8,871 nucleotides of DNA from JBCDCP01 sp039181495 (GTDB lineage Bacteria > Pseudomonadota > Alphaproteobacteria > Rhizobiales > Tepidamorphaceae), in assembly GCA_039181495.1 (NCBI GenBank), contig JBCDCP010000116.1:1-8871 (forward strand), given 5' to 3'. Positions 1 through 6,083 of this stretch are shown piece by piece. The notes beneath the pieces are model-generated. The model was given only the letters and a program-made list of their open reading frames with translations. It searched no databases and was not told where the DNA came from. Every line of letters begins with the position of its first letter. The stretch's first letter is position 1. Position numbers and translations under genes: made by a program.

Positions 1-2
1 CT

Positions 3-197
3 CACTGTTCCGACCGGATCAAGTTGCGCGTTGCCGCGGATATCGATCCCGAAACCCTGCAAGAGCGCGACGCGACCAAGATCATCCCGCCACTGCTTGG
101 AGCGGCGCGAAGGGCGCGGTCCATAGTCAATTCGAGTTCAGTGGCGCGTCTACAAATTGCCAACGGGACAACTCAGGGGCGACGACATCGCAGCTAG
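3..197 (+). CDS. Possible 3' end of a gene entering from the left edge (unknown product)
   Basis: Reading from base 3, a frame stays open for 64 codons to a TAG at 195-197. No start is visible because the gene would begin before the window. The first 40 or so residues look protein-like (they include RIKLRVAADIDPETLQERDA) and, by my count, about 73% of their codons end in G or C, slightly better than the competing frames. The bias falls away after about position 100. If real, the last 71 bases run antisense into the 3' end of the lectin-like gene. I do not recognise the family. The alternative is that the true upstream gene ends in another frame, for example at the TAG at 124-126, so confidence is low. 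Confidence 0.3.
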   Translation, partial: HCSDRIKLRVAADIDPETLQERDATKIIPPLLGAARRARSIVNSSSVARLQIANGTTQGRRHRS

Positions 198-696
198 CGA
201 GCCGCAGCACCCGCCAGGTATCTCTTGGGCTGAACGTTGTCGCCCAGACGTCGCCAACTGAAAGACACAAGTCCGAGTTCGCAAGCCGGACTTCGCCAAC
301 GTCAGAATGTTGCCACTGCTGCAACGCAGCGACCGGGTAGAACGGCTCGTCGACGCTGCAACCGCGCAGCAGTAGCATGGCACCGGGCAATGACCGCCGG
401 TTGACGCCAAACGCAGTCAGGCAACGGTCGAAGGCCGGAAAGTACAGCGTGCCATCATCGCGCAATTCGACCAGACCATCAGGCGCAATGCCGGCTTTGC
501 AGTTGTGGGCATTGACCGGCAGATCCGGACGATATGTGCCTCCTGCCCCGAGCACATCGAGACAATAGCCATCACTTGGCCGGTCCAGCCGCTCAACAAG
601 CTGCAGATAGGTGTTTGCCGAAGCGACAGTGGCCGCGGTTGATAGTCCGATCAGTCCGCATAGGGTGAGAAAGAAAGTGCGCGCGCGCCAGGGCAT
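127..696 (-). CDS. Secreted ricin-B-like beta-trefoil lectin-domain protein
   Basis: A 189-residue exported protein. The ATG at 694-696 is preferred over the upstream in-frame ATG at 730-732: an AGGAG (704-708) sits 7 nt before it, and it begins directly with a signal peptide (MPWRAR, then a hydrophobic stretch, with a likely cut after ASA at residue 27). The mature part shows three similar lobes, each with a CL-x motif and a second cysteine: C45/C66, C92/C113 and C144/C169. This spacing fits the disulfide-bearing repeats of ricin-B beta-trefoils. The QxW-type core motif is QQW (126-128) in lobe 2, degraded to SRW (177-179) in lobe 3 and absent from lobe 1. Such domains usually bind carbohydrate, but no catalytic domain is attached and the ligand is unknown. 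It is probably periplasmic or extracellular. It is transcribed alone, divergently from the glutathione transferase. The fold call is by motif pattern only. Confidence 0.72.
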   Translation of the reverse strand: MPWRARTFFLTLCGLIGLSTAATVASANTYLQLVERLDRPSDGYCLDVLGAGGTYRPDLPVNAHNCKAGIAPDGLVELRDDGTLYFPAFDRCLTAFGVNRRSLPGAMLLLRGCSVDEPFYPVAALQQWQHSDVGEVRLANSDLCLSVGDVWATTFSPRDTWRVLRLASCDVVAPELSRWQFVDAPLNSN

Positions 697-703
697 GGAC
701 CTA

Positions 704-708
704 CTCCT
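704..708 (-). promoter_or_regulatory. Ribosome binding site deciding the lectin start
   Basis: On the minus strand the sequence AGGAG lies 7 nt before the ATG at 694-696. The other in-frame ATG at 730-732 lacks a comparable site and would put a charged 12-residue extension before the signal peptide. Confidence 0.65.
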
Positions 709-847
709 GCGGTTATTGGGCTCCCCCCACATCCGCCAGCCAACGCGGCGTTACGCGTGAGATGGGTCAGGCGGCTGCGGACGCAAGGCGATATTGTTCG
801 TCTTGAAAGAACAGTCCATTGCACTGCTCTGGATTGATAAGCACTGT

Positions 848-872
848 CGAGAACCCATTTCACAGGTTCTCG
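848..872. promoter_or_regulatory. Perfect 8-bp inverted repeat in the leader of the glutathione transferase gene
   Basis: CGAGAACC (848-855) and GGTTCTCG (865-872) are exact reverse complements separated by 9 nt. The element ends 26 nt before the GST start and 12 nt before its ribosome binding site. No T-run follows on the plus strand, so it is not a typical terminator. It could be an operator for a dimeric repressor or an RNA stem in the leader. No protein family can be assigned to it from the sequence. Confidence 0.5.
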
Positions 873-898
873 CTGACCCTTCCCAAGGATTCCCTTCA

Positions 899-1597
899 AT
901 GGCCGATCTCTCTGGCTTCCCGATCACCGGGAAATGGCCTGCTCAGCACCCTGACAGCATTCAGCTCTATTCGCTGGCAACACCCAATGGCGTGAAAGTC
1001 TCCATCGCGCTGGAGGAAATGGGCCTGCCCTACGAGGTGCACAAAGTTTCATTTGGCACCGACGATCAGATGACGCCCGAATTCCTGTCACTGAATCCCA
1101 ACAACAAGATTCCGGCCATCATCGATCCCGACGGTCCGGGCGGCGAGCCTATGGGTCTGTTCGAGAGCGGCGCGATCCTGCTCTACCTTGCCGAGAAGAC
1201 CGGCAAGTTCCTGCCCTCCGACCCCGCACGGCGCTACGAAACGATCCAGTGGCTGATGTTCCAGATGGGTGGTGCCGGACCGATGTTCGGCCAGTTCGGT
1301 CACTTCCACAAATTCGTCTTCGACAAGCTCACCGATATGTATCCGCATGAACGCTACACCAATGAGACAAAGCGCCTGCTCGCTGTCATCGAGCAGCGAC
1401 TGTCAACGCGGAAATTCGTGATGGGTGACGACCTGACCATCGCTGACTTTGCCCTGTTCCCCTGGGTACGCGTCCTTGGTGGCTTCTATGGTGGTGGCGA
1501 AGTGCTTGGCCTCGACCAGTTCGCCGCCGTGGGCGACTATATCGCGCGCATGGAAGGCCGCCCGGCGGTGGCAAAGGGTCTCACCATCCCCGCCTGA
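899..1597 (+). CDS. Glutathione S-transferase, YfcG/YghU (Nu-class) type
   Basis: A 232-residue cytosolic enzyme of the thioredoxin-fold GST superfamily. The N-terminal domain (about 20-107) carries TPNG (28-31), the signature that takes the place of the catalytic Tyr/Ser/Cys in the bacterial YfcG/YghU group. It also has NPNNKIPAI (66-74) with the cis-proline P72 and FESGAILLYLAEKTG (88-102), in which E89-S90 bind the gamma-glutamyl part of glutathione. The helical C-terminal domain has IADFALFPW (181-189), the usual GST N-capping region. E. coli YfcG and YghU act mainly as disulfide-bond reductases and peroxidases using two glutathione molecules, so a thiol-redox role is likely here. The ATG at 899 is chosen because AAGGA (885-889) lies 9 nt upstream and the family starts here. 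The frame is open back to an ATG at 794, but those 35 residues look non-homologous and contain the hairpin at 848-872. The gene converges on the FAD oxidoreductase with a 4-bp gap. Confidence 0.92.
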   Translation: MADLSGFPITGKWPAQHPDSIQLYSLATPNGVKVSIALEEMGLPYEVHKVSFGTDDQMTPEFLSLNPNNKIPAIIDPDGPGGEPMGLFESGAILLYLAEKTGKFLPSDPARRYETIQWLMFQMGGAGPMFGQFGHFHKFVFDKLTDMYPHERYTNETKRLLAVIEQRLSTRKFVMGDDLTIADFALFPWVRVLGGFYGGGEVLGLDQFAAVGDYIARMEGRPAVAKGLTIPA

Positions 1598-1601
1598 CAG
1601 C

Positions 1602-2918
1602 TCAGGCGGCCCGTTCCTGCCACCAATCGATCATCTGGCGGCGCCAGTACTCGGCCTGCGTGGCAGCGCGGCCGGCCGGACCACCAGCCCATACAGGACC
1701 GAATTCGGAGAACAGGTCGAGCTCGGTCCGGTCCCCGAGGATCGCTTGTGCCACGGCATGTGCGCCTGCAGGGCAGGTGTTCAATCCGTGCCCGCCAAAG
1801 CCAGTGCAGGCAAACAGGCCTCGAGCGAGTTCGGCAACCACAGGCATCTGGTGTCGCGTATAGCCCATCAGTCCGGTCCAGCAATGCGAGAAAGCCATTC
1901 GGCCCAGCTGCGGGTAAACACCGGCAATGTCCCCTGACATCTCCTCGGCCAGCCGCGCAGGAATAGCCCGCTGCGTCGTCATCCGCCCGCCCCAGATGAG
2001 CCGATCACCAATCCTCCGGTAGTAGTCACCGGCCCGTCGCGTATCGGCAATTGCGCCACGATATGTGATCGCCTCATCAAGCGCTGCCTCGCCAAGCACC
2101 CCGGCCACGACATAGGTGGCCACCGGAAGGATCGCGCGGCCAAGGATCGGCGAGATCAGCTCTGACTGGACATTCGTTGCCAGGACAACCCGATCGGCGC
2201 TGACAGATCCGCCGGCGGTTTCAACGCACCAACCAGCCGCCTCCCGGCCGACGCGCGAGACCGGGCTGTTCTCGCAGACCCGCGCGCCTGCAGCTTCTGC
2301 CGTCTCGGCCAGAGCATGGGCCAGATCGATTGGCTGGACATGGAAACCATCGGGATCCTGCAATCCGTCGCGGTAACGCTTCGATTTGAGATGGCTTTGA
2401 ACCCGTGAAAGGGACCACGGCTCGAAACGGGTGCCGAACCGCCGGTTCATCATCGCACCCCATTCATGCAGCTTGCCGCCGTCAGCATGCCGCAGGACCT
2501 TGAGCTTACCTTCGCCCTGCACGATGTCAGGCTTATCAGCGAGGAAACGGCGCACGCGGTTCCGCCCCTCGAGCGATAGCCGATAGAGATGCCCGCCACG
2601 CTCTTCGCCCATAAGCGCGCACAGTCTTTCCGCACGGATGAGCCAGCCGCCGGAAACGAATCCGCCATTGCGTCCCGACGCTTTTCCCGCCACACGGCCG
2701 CCTTCAAGCAGCGTGACGGTCAGCCCGGACTGAGCGAGCAGCAAACCCGACCAAAGCCCGGCAAATCCACCGCCGACGATGGCCACATCGACGCGCGCAT
2801 TGCTGGCAAGTGTGGGCCAGCGCAGCTCGGGCCGCACTGAACTGGCGCGATACCAGCTGTCGCATTCGCCAAAGGCAGAATTCACACGCACCACCCGACC
2901 CGGTTTTCTTTGCCGCAC
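1602..2918 (-). CDS. FAD-dependent oxidoreductase, DAO/DadA-like (PuuB/glycine-oxidase type)
   Basis: About 438 residues of the DAO family, flavoenzymes that oxidise amines or amino acids at a C-N bond. The N-terminal Rossmann fold reads VDVAIVGGGFAGLWSG, with the dinucleotide GxGxxG at about 49-54 and E72 (LLEGG) for the adenosine ribose. ASGRNGGF (80-87) is the second flavin contact typical of PuuB-like proteins. HVQPIDLAHAL (193-203) matches the central FAD/substrate segment, WTGLMGYTRHQMPVV lies at 347-361, and TGFGGHGLNTCPAGA (372-386) is the C-terminal flavin motif. There is no signal peptide or membrane segment, so it is probably cytoplasmic. The substrate cannot be read from the sequence; gamma-glutamylputrescine, glycine/sarcosine or D-amino acids are all possible. 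The start is uncertain: the frame opens with GTG at 2916-2918, but GTG codons at 2894, 2891 and 2885 are alternatives and none has a clear ribosome binding site. It stands alone, divergent from the sixA operon and convergent with the GST. Confidence 0.88.
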   Translation of the reverse strand: MRQRKPGRVVRVNSAFGECDSWYRASSVRPELRWPTLASNARVDVAIVGGGFAGLWSGLLLAQSGLTVTLLEGGRVAGKASGRNGGFVSGGWLIRAERLCALMGEERGGHLYRLSLEGRNRVRRFLADKPDIVQGEGKLKVLRHADGGKLHEWGAMMNRRFGTRFEPWSLSRVQSHLKSKRYRDGLQDPDGFHVQPIDLAHALAETAEAAGARVCENSPVSRVGREAAGWCVETAGGSVSADRVVLATNVQSELISPILGRAILPVATYVVAGVLGEAALDEAITYRGAIADTRRAGDYYRRIGDRLIWGGRMTTQRAIPARLAEEMSGDIAGVYPQLGRMAFSHCWTGLMGYTRHQMPVVAELARGLFACTGFGGHGLNTCPAGAHAVAQAILGDRTELDLFSEFGPVWAGGPAGRAATQAEYWRRQMIDWWQERAA

Positions 2919-2922
2919 AATG

Positions 2923-2928
2923 CTTATA
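2923..2928 (-). promoter_or_regulatory. Possible -10 element for the FAD oxidoreductase gene
   Basis: The minus strand reads TATAAG here, 4 nt before the first GTG at 2918. If it is a -10 box, the transcript would begin at or within the first codons. That implies leaderless translation or use of an internal GTG at 2894, 2891 or 2885. No convincing -35 box is seen at 16-18 nt, so the call is weak. Confidence 0.25.
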
Positions 2929-2998
2929 TGCCCGCTAGGCTCAATTCACGAGCCCACAGGTCCGATCGTGACCACGCATGACAAATCCGGGGCACCCC

Positions 2999-3523
2999 AT
3001 GCGCCAGCTCTTGTTGCTTAGACATGCAAAATCCTCCTGGGCGGATCCGGGCCTGCATGACTTCGAACGCCCACTGAACGCCCGTGGGCACGACGCCACA
3101 CCGGGCATGGCACAGTATATCCGAGCATCCGGCTACGATCCGGATCAGATCCTGTGTTCGTCCGCCCGCCGTACGCGGGAAACGCTGGCGCATCTGCTAC
3201 CGGTTCTGCCTGCGGCCAAGGACATCCGCATTCTGCCTGCGCTCTATGAGGCTGATGGACCGGGATATGCCGAGATCATCCGCAAACAGGCGACGGGCAG
3301 CCGGGTCATGCTGATCGGGCACAATCCATCGATCGAGGACCTCGGACTGCAGCTCTCGAGCAATGCCGACAGCCCGGACCGGAAACGGATGGCGCAAAAA
3401 TATCCGACATGCTCGCTTGCCGTGTTCGAAATGAGCGCAACATGGGACAAGCTCGACGCGCGCAACGCCCAGCTTACCGGCTTCATCACGCCTGCCATGC
3501 TGACGCTCGATAGCGGCATCTGA
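2999..3523 (+). CDS. sixA: SixA-like phosphohistidine phosphatase (histidine phosphatase family)
   Basis: A 174-residue single-domain member of the branch-1 histidine phosphatase (phosphoglycerate-mutase-like) family, short like SixA. The catalytic set is complete: R8-H9 in LLLLRHAKSSW, with H9 as the phospho-acceptor; R58 in SSARRTRET (54-62); a likely acid, E84, in LYEADG; and H108 in LIGHNPSIEDL. RHAKS followed by W is typical of SixA-like proteins. E. coli SixA removes phosphate from histidine on phosphocarriers, notably NPr of the nitrogen PTS, so a phosphohistidine substrate is plausible but unproven. The ATG at 2999 is preferred because it starts at the family's first strand and follows a G-rich CCGGGG. 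An in-frame ATG at 2978 would add 7 residues. It is the first gene of a four-gene operon, and its TGA (3521-3523) shares one base with the ycjX ATG, implying coupled translation. Confidence 0.88.
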   Translation: MRQLLLLRHAKSSWADPGLHDFERPLNARGHDATPGMAQYIRASGYDPDQILCSSARRTRETLAHLLPVLPAAKDIRILPALYEADGPGYAEIIRKQATGSRVMLIGHNPSIEDLGLQLSSNADSPDRKRMAQKYPTCSLAVFEMSATWDKLDARNAQLTGFITPAMLTLDSGI

Positions 3524-5022
3524 TGGCAGGCATCCTGTCGAACCTGGCCGAGGAAGCTCGGCTGGCTGCGCTCAACGTTGCCGACTACGCGACAGATCTC
3601 GTTGACCCCAGCCTGCGGCTTGGCGTCACCGGCCTGTCGCGCGCCGGCAAGACGGTGTTCATCACCGCGCTTGTGCACAATCTGACGACAGGCGGGCGTC
3701 TGCCGCTTTTCTCAGCCTTTGCCGATGGCCGCATCGCGCGGGCTCAGCTCAGGCCGCAACCCGACGACACCGTGCCCCGGTTCGACTTTGAGACCCACCG
3801 CAATGCGTTATTGGGCCAGAACCGCGACTGGCCCGAGTCGACCCGTGCCATCGGCGAATTGCGGGTCACGCTGGATTTTGAGTCAAACAGCCTTCTGGCC
3901 CGGACGTTCAGGGGCGGGCGGCTCAATCTCGATATTGTCGATTATCCCGGTGAGTGGCTGCTTGATCTCAGTCTGCTCGATCTGAGCTACACTCAATGGT
4001 CAGCCAAGGCGATCGCGCAGTCGCGTGAGAAATCCCGTCATGGTCTCGCCGACGCCTTTCACGCCCATCTGCAGACAACTGACGCCAACGGCCCTGAGGA
4101 CGAGACCTTCGCACGCGAAGCTGCAAGCCTTTTTACCGAGTATCTCCGTGCCTGCCGGGACGAGCGTTATGCCCTGTCCGCGCTGCCGCCGGGAAGGTTC
4201 CTGATGCCCGGCGATCTTGAGGGTTCCCCGGCACTGACCTTCGCACCGCTCGATGTGAACCCTGATCAGCATGCGCCGCGCGGCAGCCTGCATGCCATGA
4301 TGGCGCGCCGTTATGAGGCCTACAAATCAGCCGTGGTGCGCCCTTTTTTCCGGGACCACTTTGCCCGGCTGGATCGGCAGATCGTACTGGTCGATGTGCT
4401 GCAAGCGCTCAACGCCGGTCCTGGAGCGCTAAACGATCTCGAGGCCGCGTTGGGTGACATCCTGTCGGCCTTCCGGCCAGGCGCAAACTCGATCCTGTCG
4501 CGCCTCATCGGCCGCAGGATCGAGCGCATTCTGTTCGCTGCTACCAAGGCGGACCATCTGCACCAACGCAATCACGGACGGCTGGAAGCACTGATGCGGC
4601 TTCTCACAGATCGCGCGATCAAAAAGGCCCAGAGCACCGGAGCGACAGTGGATGCGGTGGCATTGGCGAGCTTGCGCGCCACCCGGGAAGGCCGCATCAC
4701 GCGCAGCGGCCAGAGCATGGACTGCATCATCGGCACACCACAAAAGGGCCAGTCGATCGGGGATCAGACGTTTGACGGCAGGACGGAAGCGGCACTGTTC
4801 CCCGGCGATCTGCCGGAAGACCCACAAGAGGTTCTGCGCGATCCCGATCACGCGTTCTCCGCTCCCAAGGGGATGAGTGAAGCGGAAAGCGCGGACTTCC
4901 GGTTCCTCCGGTTCCGGCCACCCGATCTCGGTGCGCCGCGGAAAGATGCGGAGAACGCCACGATGCCCCATATCCGGCTGGACCGGACGTTGGAATTCCT
5001 GCTCGGAGACCATCTCGCATGA
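3523..5022 (+). CDS. ycjX: YcjX-family P-loop GTPase (DUF463)
   Basis: A 499-residue predicted GTP-binding protein, somewhat longer than E. coli YcjX (about 465). The Walker A/G1 motif is GLSRAGKT (37-44), a form characteristic of this family. The G3-like motif is DYPGEW (140-145) at the end of a hydrophobic strand, and TKAD (341-344), after RILFAA, serves as the NKxD-type guanine-specificity motif. The long insert between these (about 160-330) and the segment from about 390 to 499 are family-specific. There is no signal peptide or transmembrane segment. In E. coli ycjX belongs to the phage-shock-protein regulon with ycjF; its molecular role is poorly known. Its ATG overlaps the sixA stop by one base and lacks a strong ribosome binding site of its own, and its own stop overlaps the next start as ATGA (5019-5022). 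Both junctions point to tight co-translation. Confidence 0.93.
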   Translation: MAGILSNLAEEARLAALNVADYATDLVDPSLRLGVTGLSRAGKTVFITALVHNLTTGGRLPLFSAFADGRIARAQLRPQPDDTVPRFDFETHRNALLGQNRDWPESTRAIGELRVTLDFESNSLLARTFRGGRLNLDIVDYPGEWLLDLSLLDLSYTQWSAKAIAQSREKSRHGLADAFHAHLQTTDANGPEDETFAREAASLFTEYLRACRDERYALSALPPGRFLMPGDLEGSPALTFAPLDVNPDQHAPRGSLHAMMARRYEAYKSAVVRPFFRDHFARLDRQIVLVDVLQALNAGPGALNDLEAALGDILSAFRPGANSILSRLIGRRIERILFAATKADHLHQRNHGRLEALMRLLTDRAIKKAQSTGATVDAVALASLRATREGRITRSGQSMDCIIGTPQKGQSIGDQTFDGRTEAALFPGDLPEDPQEVLRDPDHAFSAPKGMSEAESADFRFLRFRPPDLGAPRKDAENATMPHIRLDRTLEFLLGDHLA

Positions 5023-6080
5023 GCGCCGCAGACAACAAATCACGACGAAAACCGGCCGCCTTCCGGCTGGATGACCCCGATGTCGTGGTTGAGGACGTGG
5101 CTGCAGAAGCCCGATCACGCACATCGAAACGCAGCATCGAAATCGAGATCGAGCCGGATCTGCAGGACGAGCTGAGCGCACTCGGGATGGCGACCGCACA
5201 ACGCGATAGAACGCCCAAAGGCTGGGGACTTGGGACATTGTTCCTGTCCGCAGTTGCGGCCCTGTTTTCACTTGCCTTCGGGCTCTGGGTCACAAGTCTC
5301 ATAGAAGCGCTGTTCGCGCGTGCCGAATGGCTCGGCTGGACGGGGCTGGCACTGGCCGGTTTCGCATTGCTTGGTCTCGTCGGTTTCATCATTGCCGAGG
5401 CCGCCGGCATGATGCGGCTGACCCGGATCACAGGCCTGCGCAACGAGGCCGAACAGGCCGCCAGCACCGACGACAGCAGGGTGGCCGAACGGGTCATCGA
5501 ACGGCTGCTGCGAATCTATCGTGAGGATCCCACGACCGCCCAGGCGCGTGCTGACTACGAGGGCCACCGCGACGAGGTCATCGATGGTCGAGACCGGCTG
5601 CAGCTGGCCGAGAAGTACCTACTCAAGGCGAAGGATGCCGAGGCACGGGCGATCATCCTGGGCGCGTCCAAACGGGTTGCCGCGGTGACCGCAATCTCGC
5701 CGCGCGCACTGATTGATGTCCTCTACACGCTGATCGAATCGATCCGCCTGATCCGCAAGCTGGCCGCGCTCTATGGCGGGCGGCCTACCGGACTGGGCAT
5801 GGTGCGGCTGTCGCGCACCGTGATTGGTCATCTCGCCATCACCGGTGGCGTGGCGATGACCGATTCCGTGGTCCATCAGCTTCTAGGCCAGGGTCTCGCC
5901 GCAAGACTGTCCGCACGCCTTGGCGAAGGTGTGGTCAATGGTCTGCTCGTCGCCCGAATCGGACTGGCGGCGCTCGATGTCTGCCGTCCCCTGCCCTATC
6001 TCGGCGGCAAGCCGCCAGCGATGGGCGATGTCCTTTCGGAGCTGGCCAAGCTGCCAGGCGGCGACAAGAAGGCACGCTAG
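5019..6080 (+). CDS. ycjF: YcjF-type inner-membrane protein (TIGR01620, DUF697)
   Basis: 353 residues, matching the usual YcjF length. The first 65 or so residues are polar and charged, with an acidic patch (SIEIEIEPDLQDEL, 39-52). Two adjacent transmembrane helices follow, about 70-92 and 105-127, joined by a short loop with ALFARAEW. A charged, probably coiled-coil stretch spans about 135-215. The C-terminal DUF697 region (about 215-335) contains a glycine-rich segment, GGRPTGLGMVRLSRTVIGHL (253-272), and amphipathic helices. The family is an inner-membrane partner of YcjX, and this gene directly follows ycjX with a 4-nt ATGA overlap. A GGAG about 11 nt upstream of the ATG may help initiation. 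The function is unknown beyond association with envelope stress and the GTPase neighbour; membrane anchoring of the GTPase is inferred. Confidence 0.9.
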   Translation: MSAADNKSRRKPAAFRLDDPDVVVEDVAAEARSRTSKRSIEIEIEPDLQDELSALGMATAQRDRTPKGWGLGTLFLSAVAALFSLAFGLWVTSLIEALFARAEWLGWTGLALAGFALLGLVGFIIAEAAGMMRLTRITGLRNEAEQAASTDDSRVAERVIERLLRIYREDPTTAQARADYEGHRDEVIDGRDRLQLAEKYLLKAKDAEARAIILGASKRVAAVTAISPRALIDVLYTLIESIRLIRKLAALYGGRPTGLGMVRLSRTVIGHLAITGGVAMTDSVVHQLLGQGLAARLSARLGEGVVNGLLVARIGLAALDVCRPLPYLGGKPPAMGDVLSELAKLPGGDKKAR

Positions 6081-6083
6081 CCG

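Noticed and set aside
84..126. G+C-rich imperfect dyad after the lectin stop, considered as a terminator
   Set aside because: Pairing is broken by several mismatches and no U-run follows on the minus strand.
2938..2954. GGCTC-AATTCAC-GAGCC dyad between the divergent oxidoreductase and sixA genes
   Set aside because: Arms of only 5 bp are common by chance in G+C-rich DNA, and no promoter alignment makes it a clear operator.
4429..5271. Long minus-strand open frame (280 codons) opposite the end of ycjX and start of ycjF
   Set aside because: It is antisense to two well-supported genes with clear motifs. Its translation is rich in Arg, Pro and Cys with no recognisable domain, as expected for a shadow frame in G+C-rich DNA.
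4727..5497. Minus-strand open frame of 256 codons, rich in Ser, Arg and Ala
   Set aside because: It overlaps ycjX and ycjF antisense, has low-complexity composition, and shows no ribosome binding site or family motif.
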